From positions 6,126,087 to 6,190,086 of the forward strand of contig NZ_JAPDNR010000001.1 in the NCBI RefSeq assembly GCF_025989125.1: a DNA stretch of 64,000 nt. The letters are read 5' to 3'. The first letter of the stretch is position 1. Every line of letters starts with the position of its first letter. Shown here one piece after another: positions 29,384 to 42,800 of this stretch. A program made the translations under genes and the position numbers. Source of the stretch: Chitinophaga nivalis. Its GTDB lineage: Bacteria > Bacteroidota > Bacteroidia > Chitinophagales > Chitinophagaceae. Below the pieces are notes generated by a model. It worked only from the letters and a program-made list of their open reading frames with translations, had not been told where the DNA came from and made no database searches.

Positions 29384-29520
29384 ACCAACCGATCACCAGC
29401 ACCGCTACCAGTAAATGCAGCAGGCATATATCACCTGTTCATTTTCGGGTGGCCGTGCTGTTGCTGCCAACCGGCAGCCATTATCCGCATACACCATTTT
29501 ACTGTCATAATTTTTTATTC

Positions 29521-30768
29521 ATGAAACCATTACAATGCCCTGTTACAGGAAAAACTCATGTGCCTGTCGATCTTTTTGATCCGCAGTTCATTGCCAATCC
29601 TTACCCCACCTACGCCCGTTTACGGGAAGACTCACCCGTGCAACGCATTACCCTGGAGAACGACTATCCGGTATGGCTGGTGACCAGGTATGATGATGTA
29701 ATGGCGCTTCTGAAAGACGACCGGGTAACAAAAGTACCAGGTAAAGCGCTGCCAGCAGATGGCGCCCTGCCGGAAATGCCGTTCGAAAGCATTGATGCCA
29801 TGGCTATGCTGAGCAACCATATGCTGATGATGGACCCACCGGATCACACCCGCATCCGGACACTCGTACACAAAGCCTTTACCCCACGACATACCGAGCA
29901 GCTGCGCCCACGTGTACAGCAAATCGCCGATGAGCTGATAGACAAAATAATTGATAAAGGCAGCATGGACCTGATCGATGATTTTGCTTTTCCATTACCC
30001 CTCACCGTTATCGCGGAACTGCTGGGCATTCCCATTGAACATCATGAAATGTTCCGCAAGTGGTCTAACCTGCTCACCGATGGTTATACCACGGCAGAAA
30101 ACCTACCCCAGGTACAGGAAGCCACCCATGGATTTATTCACTACCTGCAGCAGATTTTTACAGAGAGACGGGCCAATCCCGGTAATGACCTGATCAGCGC
30201 ACTCGTAGCGGTGGAAGAAACCGGCGACCGGTTATCAGAACAGGAACTGCTGTCGATGGTATTTCTCCTTTTCCTGGCCGGACACGAAACCACCGTTAAC
30301 CTGATCGGCAACGGTATGCTGGCTTTATTGCAGCATCCGGCACAACTGCAACTCCTCCGGGAAAAACCGGAACTCATTGAAAGTGCCGTGGAAGAAATGC
30401 TCCGGTACGATGCCTCCGTAGCTACATCCACCGTACGTTTTGCCATGGAAGATATTGCCATTGGCGGCGTAGTCATTCCCCGCGGAGAAGAAATCATGCT
30501 GATGACCGGCGCAGCCAACCACGATGAAAAGAAATTCGATCAGCCGGGCGTATTTGATATAACGCGTACGGATAATCGTCATATTTCTTTCGGACATGGC
30601 ATCCACTTCTGCCTGGGCGCCCCGCTGGCCCGCCTGGAAGGTGCAGTGGCTGTCAGTACCCTCCTGCGCCGGCTGCCAGACATCAAACTGGCGGTAGCGC
30701 CGGAAACATTGATCCGGCGACCCAGTATGCTGATACGCGGCGTACAGCAGTTACCGGTAGTTTTTTAA
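29521..30768 (+). CDS. Cytochrome P450
   Basis: A 415-residue soluble bacterial P450. Oxygen-binding I-helix FLAGHETT (about residue 252), K-helix ExxR in EEMLRYDASVATSTVR (about 291), and heme loop FGHGIHFCLGAPLAR with the ligand near Cys364. The overall pattern resembles the CYP107-type enzymes common in natural product clusters. It probably hydroxylates or couples a residue of the peptide, either on the carrier protein or after release. An upstream GTG at 29449 would give a longer frame, but ATG 29521 (MKPLQCPVTGK) fits the family start. It follows the carbamoyltransferase by 137 bp and precedes the NRPS by 81 bp. Confidence 0.95.
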   Translation: MKPLQCPVTGKTHVPVDLFDPQFIANPYPTYARLREDSPVQRITLENDYPVWLVTRYDDVMALLKDDRVTKVPGKALPADGALPEMPFESIDAMAMLSNHMLMMDPPDHTRIRTLVHKAFTPRHTEQLRPRVQQIADELIDKIIDKGSMDLIDDFAFPLPLTVIAELLGIPIEHHEMFRKWSNLLTDGYTTAENLPQVQEATHGFIHYLQQIFTERRANPGNDLISALVAVEETGDRLSEQELLSMVFLLFLAGHETTVNLIGNGMLALLQHPAQLQLLREKPELIESAVEEMLRYDASVATSTVRFAMEDIAIGGVVIPRGEEIMLMTGAANHDEKKFDQPGVFDITRTDNRHISFGHGIHFCLGAPLARLEGAVAVSTLLRRLPDIKLAVAPETLIRRPSMLIRGVQQLPVVF

Positions 30769-30783
30769 ATCACCGGTCATCAA

Positions 30784-30823
30784 ACACCCGGGCTTCCTCC
30801 ACACAAACAGGAAGCCCGGGTGT
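30784..30823 (+). terminator. Strong hairpin between P450 and NRPS genes
   Basis: ACACCCGGGCTTCCT / AGGAAGCCCGGGTGT, perfect 15-bp GC-rich arms with a 10-base loop, 16 bp after the P450 stop and 26 bp before the NRPS start codon. Outer bases (GGTCATCAA / CTGGTGACC) pair further with two mismatches. There is no T-run after it, so it is not a classic terminator. It may cut transcription or mRNA decay between the tailoring genes and the NRPS, or block its ribosome site. Confidence 0.5.
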
Positions 30824-30849
30824 CTGGTGACCACTAATTATATTTCCTC

Positions 30850-33800
30850 ATGATACAACAAGCTTCATCAGCAAAGCTTTCCCTTACACCGGCCCAGTTA
30901 GATATTTACCTGCACCAGCAACAACACCCGCACTCCCCTATGTATGTCATAGGCGGATATTACCAATTAAAAGGCCGGCTGGATCATGGTTTACTGGAAA
31001 AAATAATCCTTGATATTGTCAATCATGAACCTGCCTTCCGCACCAGACTGGATATCAACGGACCGGCGCCCTTACAATATGCCACTCCTGTCACTGCCAC
31101 TGCGATTCCCCGCGCCGACTTCCGTGGTCAGCCCGATCCCCTGGCGGCAGCCATCGCATGGCTGAAAAAAGATTTTGGCATTCCTTTCGTGCTGACGGAT
31201 CAACTCTATCATATCATCCTCGTGCAACTCGCCGACGACGATTGTCTGCTATACATTAAAACGCATCACCTCATTTTAGACGGATGGGGATTTTCCCTTT
31301 TCATACAACGGGTGGCGGCCGCCTATGAAGGCACTGCATCAGCAGTATCTCCCTTTCATTTTCATGATGCCGTACAGGCCATCCATGCACAGCAACAGGA
31401 TACCGACAGCCTCCTGCAACAACAAACGTACTGGCAAAATAAATTCCGCTCGTTACCGGCTCCTTTATTAAGTCCGGCCGGAGATACCCCTGCCGGCAGC
31501 CTTGCCAGCACCCGGTATCAGCTGGAAATACCCTATGCGCAATACCAACCACTCATACAACTGGCAACCGACAACAAAGCCAGCGTATTTCATGTATTGC
31601 TGGGATTACTGTATGTGTACTTCACCCGTGCCTGCCAGACAGATGAACTGGTGATTGGCCTGCCGGTACACAACCGCACCAATGCCCGATTTAAAAAAGT
31701 ACTGGGCCTGTTTGTCAGCACCTCTCCCGCCCGTTTTTCCTTTGGAACGGATCTTTCCTTCAACCGCCTTCTGCAGGAAATCAAACAGAATCAGAAACAG
31801 GACTACCGGTACCAGGGTTATTCCCTCGGACAGATACACCGCGATCTCCGGGCCTTTACCAAAATACGCGAACATCTCTTCGATGTAGCTTTTTCCTATG
31901 AACAATTCAATTACGATATTACGGCCGCCGGCATCGATAAGATAACACCCGTTACCTTCACCCACGAACACGATACCCAACCATTTAATCTTTTTGTCAG
32001 AGAATACCAACAGGGGATGCCTGTGTTATTTGACATACAACTGCACCAGCAATATTTCAACGAAGCCGCCGGCGACCTGGTGGCCGCACGACTGGCCCAC
32101 CTCATTCAATATATACCGCTGCATGCAGATGTGCCCATCCGTCAGCTCGACTGGTTGCCACAGGCAGAGCAGCAACAACTCCTTACCATTAATCAACCAC
32201 AGTTCCAGTTACCGGAAGTATATCCTTCTTTCCTGGCGGCTTTCCGCGACCGGGTACCGCAGTACAGCCACAAAACCGCCCTGATTGCCGGCGAACAGGC
32301 GATCACCTATCAACAGCTGCACGTACAGTCTGACCACATTGCCGCGTGGCTGATACAACAGGGCGCCGGAAAAGACATACCCATTGCCGTTTGTATGGAC
32401 CGGTCCATACAACTGCTCCCTTTTCTGCTGGGCATCTGGAAAGCCGGCAGCGCCTATGTGCCACTCGATCCGGAATACCCGGAAGACCGCATCAGCGCCA
32501 TCATTGAAAATGCTGGCTGTATGCTGGCCATTACCCAGGAAGATTACCGCGCTAAATTTGACAAGGCCGGTCTGCGCGCAGTTACACCGGCTATCATCGC
32601 ACAAGCTACACAGACTGTTGGCCAGCTCCCGCTGCCCGCACCATCCGATCTGGCCTACATCATCTACACCTCCGGTTCTACCGGCACGCCTAAAGGGGTA
32701 GCGATCTCCCATGGCAGTGTGATCAACTTCCTGGAAGCCATGGCAGCAGCTCCCGGACTTACTACCCGGGATACCTTACTGGCGGTGACCACCATCAGCT
32801 TCGATATACATGTACTGGAATTATACTTACCATTACTCACCGGCGCTACCATCATACTGGCCAATGCCACCGATACCAGAGATGCTTTTGCCTTGCAGCA
32901 ACTCCTGCAACAACACCATGTAACCACCATGCAGGCCACACCTGCCACCTGGAAAATGTTGTTCCTCGCCGGCTGGCAACCGGTTACGGCATTCAAGGCC
33001 CTTTGTGGCGGAGAAGCCTTACCACCGGCATTGCTACAGTCTTTCCGCCAATACCCATTGGTAGAACTGTGGAATATGTATGGGCCTACGGAAGCAACCG
33101 TGTGGGCATCTGCAGAAAAAATTGACCCTACCCAAAAAGATATTTCCATCGGCCGGCCGATCCGGCACGCCGCCTACTATGTGCTGGACCGTTTTCAATA
33201 TCCGGCAGGATTTGCCTTGCCCGGAGAATTGTACATCGGCGGAAAATGCCTCGCCCGCGGCTATCACAGGCTACCGGAGAAAACTGCAGAAAGTTTTCTG
33301 TCGCTGCCCATCGCCGGGCAAATGATCCCCGTCTACAAAACCGGTGATCAGGTAGCTATCGGCAGCGATGGTAAACTCCGTTTCCAAAGCAGAACCGATG
33401 ACCAGGTAAAAGTGCGGGGCTTCCGCATAGAACAGGGAGAGATTGAAGCCGTGATTATCACCCACCCTCACGTACAGGACTGTACGATAAAAGTGTGGCA
33501 GGATCAACAGGGCGAAAATTATCTGGCCGCCTATTACGTGGCCCGGCCGGATACCACCCCTGATGAAGCCCTGCTGGCCGCTTACCTGGCCACCAAACTA
33601 CCGCGGTATATGATTCCCGCGGTATGGCAGCAACTGGCAGCCTTACCCCTTACCCCCAACGGCAAGGTGGATAAAAAAGCACTGCCCCGGCCGGACATTA
33701 CCACCGATGACGGACAGTATACAGCGCCCGACAGTGTCGTTACCCAACAACTGGCCGATATATGGGCTACCCTTTTACAAACAGCTCCTATCAGCATCAC

Positions 33801-36800
33801 GGCCGATTACTTTCAATTGGGTGGCAACTCCATTCTCAATATACAGCTGGTGAATATGGCACGTGCTGCCGGCTTACCACTGGCGCCATCCGATATTTTT
33901 ACCTATAGCACCATCCGGGAGCTGGCCGCCGTACTTGATGGCAGGGTGACCACTGTTTCAGACACGCTCATTCCAACGGCGCCGGTGGCAGCACATTATC
34001 CGGCCTCGCCGGCACAGCAACGCCTCTTCATCCTGCAGCAGCTGGAAGGCGCCGCTACCGCCTATAACATGCCAGGCGCTTTTATACTGGAAGGGAAAGC
34101 AGACATTGCCCGCCTGGAACACGCCTGCCGGCAGCTGATACAACGACAGGAAAGTTTGCGTACAGCCTTCCACCTCGAAGGTGTTACCGTATACCAGCAG
34201 CTATCTGAACAGGTAGATTTCCGGATCAACCGGCTGACCGGCCAGGATACCGAAGCCAACATCCGGCAGCACTTCCAGGATTTCGTACAGCCGTTTCAGT
34301 TAACAAAGGCGCCGCTGTTACGTTGCAGTGTGGTATCGCTGGCAGCAGATAAAAGTCTGCTGATGCTGGATATGCATCATATTATTTCAGATGGCTTATC
34401 TACCACTATTTTCCTGGAGGAACTGTTTCGCCTATACGAAAATGAACCATTACCGGCCTTGCCGTTACAGTATAAAGATTATACCGTCTGGCAGCAAACA
34501 CCTGCACAACAGACACAGATAAGTGCCTCTTCCGACTGGTGGTTACAACAAATGGAAGGTACCCTGCCGGTATTGCAGCTGCCGGCCGACTATCCCCGGC
34601 CGGCCCTGCAATCTTTTGAAGGCGCCCGGCACGACAGCAGCATACCGGCAACTATCAGCCAGCAACTCCGGCAACTGGCTACCGACCAGCAAACGACGCT
34701 GTATATGGTGTTGCTGGCCGCCTATCAGGTCCTGTTATCCAAATACAGCGGGCAGGAAGATATCATCACCGGCTCGCCGGTAGCGGGCAGGCCACATGCA
34801 CACCTGCAACCGCTGATCGGTCTGTTTGTACACACGCTGCCGCTCCGGCATTTCCCGCAGAAACAAAAAACTTTCCGGGCATTTCTGGAAGAAGTGAAAC
34901 AGACTACCCTGCAGGCATTCGACCATGCCGCCTATCCGGTGGAGTCATTATTGGAACAACTGAATATCCCCCGGGATGTGAGCAGGAATCCGCTTTTCGA
35001 TACCCTGTTTGTATTGCAGCCACAGGAATTGCCGGCGATCACCACCTCCGGCTTTACGTTGCAGACCTATGAAACCGGTCATGCCAGCTCGAAATTTGAC
35101 CTTACCCTGGAAGCCACTGCTACCACGGAAGACATCCGGTTACGTTTTGAATACGGCACCCGGCTGTTCAAGCCATCCACCATTGCCCGGATGGCGCGTC
35201 ATTTCGAGCAACTGCTGCATGCTATTGTACAACAGCCGGATATCACCATCGGCGCGATGAACATGACTTCCGCAGCAGAAAGACAACACCTGCTGTATAC
35301 GTTCAATCAGACACAAAAAGATTTTCCGGCAGATAAAACCCTGATACAAATCTTTGCAGCACAGGCAGCTGCTACCCCGCAGGCGATAGCCGTACGTTTC
35401 GGCACACAGCAACTGACCTATGCCGCCCTGAACGAACGAGCCAGTCAGCTGGCCGGCGTACTACGCGAAAAAGGCGTGCAGCGCAATACCATCGTAGCCA
35501 TGTTTACGGACCGGTCGCTGGAAATGCCGGTGGGTATACTTGCCATTCAGAAAGCCGGCGGCGCCTATCTGCCGATTAGTCCGGAGTACCCGGCAGACCG
35601 TGTGCAATATATGCTGGAAGACAGTGGCGCCCGCGTGTTGCTGACCCAAACCAAACACTTGTCCGGCCTCAATTTTGACGGCACCTGCATAGACCTGGAA
35701 GATCCGCAGTATTACCAGGGCAGCGTTGCCGCCCTGCCTGAACAAGCCACTCCTACCGATGCTGCTTATGTGATATATACCTCTGGTTCTACCGGCAAGC
35801 CCAAAGGCGCCCTGATTGCCCACCGGGCTGCCGTGAACCGGATACAGTGGATGCAAAACCAATATCCGCTTACGCCACAGGATATCATCCTCCAGAAAAC
35901 ACCCTATACCTTTGACGTATCGGTATGGGAACTTTTCTGGTGGGCCTTTGCCGGCGCTTCGGTTTATTTCCTCGAGCCGGAAGGTGAAAAAGATCCGGCA
36001 CTCATCATGGAAACAATTGCGCAGCAACAGATTACAGTGCTGCACTTTGTGCCTTCCATGCTCAATGTATCCCTGGAATATCTCCAGGCACACCCAGGCA
36101 GATGGCAGCTATCGTCCCTGCAGCGGGTGTTTGCCAGCGGAGAAGCCTTGCAGCCTAAACAGGTACATCTCTTCCGCGAATTGCTGTATAACACCTACGG
36201 ATCTACGCTACATAACCTGTACGGCCCTACGGAGGCTGCTGTGGATGTTACCTGGTTCGACTGTATGACGGCGCCCGTTCATCATACCGTACCTATCGGC
36301 AAACCCATCGACAACATCCGTCTGTATATCCTGGATGAACAACAACAACTGCAACCGGAAGGTATTGCCGGTGAACTCTATATTTCAGGCGTGGGCGTAG
36401 GCATCGGTTACCTCAACCGGCCGGAGCTTACCCAGGAAAAATTCCTCGCCGATCCTTTCTTCCCCGGCGAACGGATGTACCGTACCGGCGACCTTACCCG
36501 CTGGATGGAAGACGGTAACATTGAATACCTGGGCCGTCTGGATCATCAGGTGAAGATCCGGGGCTTCCGCATTGAACCGGGCGAGATAGAACAGCAACTG
36601 CTCAAACATCCGCTGGTGAAAGAAGTATTGGTGATGGCCCGGGAAAACAAACAACGGGAGAAATACCTGTGTGCTTATCTGACCACCAGTGATACCATTA
36701 CCGAAGATGCCCTGCGCGACCAGATTTTACTGGAGCTGCCGGATTATATGGTGCCCGCTGCCTTTGTGATGCTGGAACGGATGCCGCTGTCGCCCAACGG

Positions 36801-39800
36801 AAAAGCCGACCGCAAAGCCTTACCGGAACCAGACCTGCATGGCCTGCGGGATACTTTTTATGAAGCTCCGCAGACGCCTTTGGAACAAATGCTGGCCGAC
36901 ATCTGGGAAGAAGTACTGGGCATCACCGCCATCGGTGTCACGGATTCCTTTTTCCGGCTTGGCGGCGACTCCATCAAAGCCATACAGGTAGCTGCCAAAG
37001 CTGCCCGGCACGGTTTCGCCTGTACGATTAAAGATATTTTCCGGTATCCGGCGATCCGGCAGCTGGCACGCCAGCTCACCCGGGGAGATGCCCCTGGCCC
37101 GGCAGCCATCCGGCAGATACCGATTGCGCCACTACCGGTAGCACCGGCCATCCGACGTGCCATGCACCCCTCGTTTACGGTGCGTAAAGTGTACGACCTG
37201 TCGCCGATGCAGGCTGGCATGCTCTTTCATGCGACTGCCGATGAAACGTCCACGGCCTATGCCGATCAGGTGTTGTTTGATTTCGACATCCTGCCGGATA
37301 TAGCCGCACTGGAAAAAAGCTATAACATCCTCATACAGCAGCACGAGATACTCCGTACCGTTTTTGTACATAAAGGGCTGGATGTGCCGCAACAGGTAGT
37401 ATTGTGTCCACATACTCACGTGATCGCCTGTACGGATATCAGCCACCTGGATACCCCACAAAAAAAGGCCTTTACAGACCAATTACGGGCCGATGACCTG
37501 GCACATGGATATGACCTGACAGCCGGACCATTACATCGCCTGCATCTGGTTAAAACAAGCGATCATACCGCTACCCTGCTGTGCAGCTTCCACCACATCA
37601 TCCTGGATGGCTGGAGTTTTTCGCTCCTGATGAGCCACCTGTTCAAAAACTACCTGGCCCTCACGGACGGGAAATACATCCTGTCGGCCTTACAGCCACA
37701 GTTTGACACCTACATCTCCTGGCTCGCCGGCAGAGATACTGCCGCCGCCGCGGACTTCTGGCAAACGTACCTGGCGGATGTGCATACCCGCACGTCGCCG
37801 GCGCAAAACCGGGAACCAGCGGCTACCTATAGCGTAGCCGAAGAAACATACATTCTGCCCGATACCCTTTGTCAGGCCTTACAACAAGTGGCCTCCCAAC
37901 ACGCAGTAACGCTCAACACCTTACTGCAGGCTATCTGGGGTATTTTGCTGCAACGGTACAATCATACGGACGATGCGGTATTCGGCGCCGTTACCTCCGG
38001 CAGGCCGTGGGAAATACCCGATATTGCCGGTATAGCCGGACTCTTTATCAACACCATACCTGTACGGGTAAAATGCAGCGGTGATACCTCTTTTATCGCC
38101 CTTGCCCAGCAACTGCAATCAGCGGCATTAACTGCCGGCACCTACAGTTACCTGCCATTGGCGGAGATACAGCAGTTAAGTCCGTTGAAACAGGAACTGA
38201 TAGACCACATCCTGGTATTTGAAAACTTTCCGGTAGAACAGGAACTGTTACAACCCACCTCTCCGGATGGTGCACGGCTGAAAATAAACCGGGTAAAATT
38301 CTATGAGCAAACCAACTACCACCTGAACATCATTGTGGTACCGCAGGAAACGCTCACCATCCGCTTTAACTACAACAGCGAAGTATATACCCCCCAACAG
38401 ATCCTGCAACTGGCCGCACAGCTGCAAACCGCACTCACCGCCGTAGCAGCGCAGCCCCGCCTCGCAGTACGGGAGATCCCCATCCTGTCACTAACGGATA
38501 CGGCTCAACTGCAATCATTCAATGATACCCATTTTGATACCGGTGAGATAGCGACCATCCATGACCTGTTTGCCCGGCAGGCAGCACGCACGCCGGAAGC
38601 TACCGCCATTGTGCACCACCACGAAGCCGTTACGTATAGCCTGCTGCAACAGCAGGCAGACCGGATCGCCGCCTGGCTGCTGGCACACGGCACACAAACC
38701 GAAGATATCATTGGTATCATGGCGGAAAGATCCCCCCGTATGATAGCTGCCGTTCTCGGCGTATTAAAAGCCGGCGCCGCTATTGTACCCATCGATCCCG
38801 CTTATCCGGCAGACAGAATCCAGTATATCCTGGAAGACAGCGGCGCCAAAATGGTATTGCTGGATACTCTTCCGGATATGGATTTACCGGCAACACCTGT
38901 AACACTGCAAACCGCGCTGCAGGGCACCGATGGCCCCACCCAGCCTACCACGGCCGTGCGGGGCGACCACCTGTTATACGTCATCTATACTTCCGGCACC
39001 ACCGGCAAACCCAAAGGTGTGATGCTGGAACACCGCAACCTGGTAAACCTCATTGTATACCAGCAAAAGGAAGATATTGCCGATTTCACCGGCAGGGTAT
39101 TACAGTTTACCACTCTGTGCTTTGATGTATGTTACCAGGAAATTTTCAGTACCCTCTCTGGCGGCGGATGTTTATACATTGCAGACGAAGAACGGAAGAA
39201 AGAACCTGCCTGGCTGCTGGACTTCATTGGCACTCACCAGATCCCGACCGTATTCCTGCCTACTGCCTATCTTAAATTCCTGTTCGGACAGGCCGCCTTT
39301 GTACAACAGCTGCCCGCCTGTATCCGGCATATCATCACTGCCGGCGAACAACTGCTGGTATCAGATCTGTTGCGGCAGTATATCCGGACCACCGGCGTAC
39401 AGGTACATAACCACTACGGTCCTTCTGAAACCCACGTGGCCACCACCTACATCCTCCACGCAGGCGATGCCCTGGAAGAAGTACCATCGATTGGCCGGCC
39501 CGTTGGCAACAACCGCATCTACATCTTCGATCAGCACCGGCAGTTGCAACCACCAGGTATGCCGGGAGAAATATACATTGCCGGCCGCAACGTAGGCCGG
39601 GGATATGTCGGTAATCCGACCCTTACCGACAGCAAGTTTGAAGCAGATCCTTTTGTCAGCGGCGAACGGATGTACCGTACCGGCGACCTGGGTAAATGGC
39701 TGCCCGATGGCAACATCGCCTACACAGGCAGAACCGACCACCAGGTAAAAATCCGCGGCTACCGCATCGAACCCGGAGAAATTGAAAACAGGTTATTAAA

Positions 39801-42800
39801 TCATCCGGACATAGACCAGGCAGCAGTACTGGCACATAGCCATGCGCAAGGAGAAAAGTACTTAGTGGCTTATTATGCGGCTACGGCTCCTTTAGCACCA
39901 GCCGCTGTAAAAGCGTACCTGGCAGATACCCTGCCGGCATATATGGTGCCCGCATATTTCCTGCAGCTGGACCGCATTCCACTCACCAGCAACGGTAAAA
40001 CCGACCGGAAAGCACTGCCCCTGCCAGCGGTACACACCGGTGAAGTCGCGGCCAAAACGGCCCCGGATACCCTCACTGCCATCCGGCTGGCCGACATCTG
40101 GAAAAATATCCTGCCTATTTCGCATCCGGGCATGGAAGACGACTTCTTTGAAACAGGCGGCCACTCCCTGAAAGCGTCGTTACTTACGGCCAATATCCAA
40201 CGCGCCTTCCAGGTGACCGTACCCCTGAAAGAAATATTCCGTTTACGCACGCTCGGACAGCTGGCTGCTTACATTGATACCGCCGTAAAAACCACCTACA
40301 CCCCGGTAACACCGGCGCCGGTATCGGCGTATTACCCGCTGTCTGCCGCCCAAAAGCGACTGTATATTCTCGATCAGTTTGAAGATAACAGTACCGCGTA
40401 CAACATTCCGTTTGTAGCCAACGTCACCGGCTCCATTGATCCCGACCGGCTGGAACAGGCACTGCAGGCCCTGATACAACGGCATGCCGCACTACGTACT
40501 TCCTTTACCGTTATGAATGGTGAACCCGTACAAATAGTAGCCGATACCGCTACCTGTTCCCTGCAACGGCAAACCGTGGCAACAGCTGCGGTACACGATA
40601 CGGCTACCGCATTTATCCGGCCTTTTGACCTGGGCGTTGCACCGCTGCTCCGCGCCAGTCTGCTGGAGCTGCCAGCGCAACAACAGGTGTTGTTACTGGA
40701 CATCCATCATATCATTGCCGACGGCGTCACCCTGGAAGTACTGTTGAAAGAGCTACTGGCTTTGTATGAGGAAACCACCTTAGCACCACTTGCCATACAG
40801 TATACCGATTACGCCGTATGGCAACAATCACAGCAGGATTCTCCTCAGCTGCAGGAACAGGCAGCCTACTGGCAGCAACAATTTGGCGCGGCCAATGGCG
40901 GCATCCCTGCCCTGAGCCTCCCCGCAGATTATCCGCGACCGGCCATACAAAGTTTTGAAGGCGATGAAATGTTCTTTGAGCTACCGGCCGCACTCAGCAA
41001 AAGCCTGCAAATAGCTGCCGGACAACACCAGGCCACTACCTTCATGCTCACCTTCGCCGCCTACAGCATCCTGCTGGCAAAGTATGCCGGACAAGAAGAC
41101 ATTGCCGTAGGCACGCCCGTTGCCGGCAGAACCCATGCCGACCTCGAAAACATCATCGGCCTGTTCGTCAACACCATCGTGTTGCGTAATCAGCCTACCG
41201 GTGATATATCTTTCCGGACATTCCTGCAACAGGTGAAGGACAACCTGCTGCACGCCGCCGCCAACCAGGACTATCAGTTCGAAGCCTTGCTGGACAGCCT
41301 CGCCATTAAGCGCGACCTGAGCAGAAATCCGCTGTTTGATACCATGTTCTCCTATCAGCACATTGGTACACTGCCCCTGCAAACACCTCACTTCTCCCTG
41401 CAACCTTATGAACTGCAGGCCAATACCGCTAAGTTCGACCTGGCTTTCAGTGTCAACGAACATGCCGGCAACAGCAGGCTGGCCGTCAATTACAGCACCC
41501 GCCTGTTTAAACCGGATACCATCCGGCGCATGGGCATGCACTATCAGCATATACTCCGTTGTATCCTGGAACAACCGGATATACTGCTCCGCGATATTCC
41601 ACTGGCTACGCCTGCGGAAGTAACAGAGATCCTTACCCGCTTCAATGACACGGCGATGGAATACCCGCGTGAACTGACCATTCAACGGGCATTTGAACAG
41701 GTAGCCGCCACGCAGCCGGAAGCAGTAGCTGTCGTATACAATGATACCACCCTCACCTACCGCGAACTGAATGAACAGGCCAATCAACTTGCCCGGATAC
41801 TGCAGGAAAAAGGTGCCGGACCGGATCAGCTCATCGGATTGATGATGGAGCGTTCGGCCAATATGATTGTAACGCTCATGGCTATACTAAAATCAGGCGC
41901 TGCCTATGTACCACTGGTACCGGAGCTACCAGATGATCGTATCCTGGCCATGTTGCGCGATGCGGCCGTAAAACTGGTGGTAACCACCACAACAGCCATA
42001 CAGGGCCACCAGCCGGATTATCTCCGGGAACATACCGGCTGTACATTCGTACTACCGGAAACACTGACGACCACCCTGCAGCAACAAAGCGTACAGAATA
42101 CCTCGACCGCTACTACGCCACAACACCTCGCGTATGTGATCTACACCTCCGGTTCTACCGGCATTCCCAAAGGCGTGCAGATCGAACATCAGGGGGTGAT
42201 CAACCTCGCTACCTGGTTTAACCGCCAGCATGACCTGCGTACGCATAACCGGGTGTTGCAGATGACCAGTATCGGCTTCGACGTATCGGTGGAAGAAATC
42301 ATCATACCCTTACTCGGTGGCGCCGGTGTCTACATTATTCCAACGGAAGTAAAAATGGATAAAGCTGCTTTCACAGCCTTCATCCAACAACACCGCATCA
42401 ACGTGGCTGAAATAGTACCCACGTTACTCCAGGATTACATAGTAGACAATGAACCGATGGAAAGTCTGCGGGTAATTATCACCGGTGCGGAGAAACTGGA
42501 AGAAACCCTGAAAGACAGCGTACTCGATAAAGGCTATACGCTATATAACATCTACGGCCCTACGGAAACAACGGTGAATGCCGCCGCCAAAAAATGCCGC
42601 CATGGCGATGATACCATCGGCGTTCCGATGGCCAATACCAGCGTTTATATACTGGATGCCGAAGATCGGCTGCAACCCGTAGGTATACCAGGAGAGCTAT
42701 GCGTAGCCGGCGATTCGCTGGCCAGGGGTTACCTGAACAGTCCGGAATTAAACCAGCAGAAATTTGTGGCCGACCCGCTGGTACCAGGCCGTAAAATGTA

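Noticed and set aside
29449..29520. Longer P450 start (GTG)
   Set aside because: The extra 24 residues are not P450-like and the ATG at 29521 starts the conserved region.
40981..41787. 268-codon minus-strand frame inside the four-module NRPS, with similar frames at 5893-6741 and 58134-58961
   Set aside because: All lie opposite conserved NRPS domains and are shadows of their codon use.
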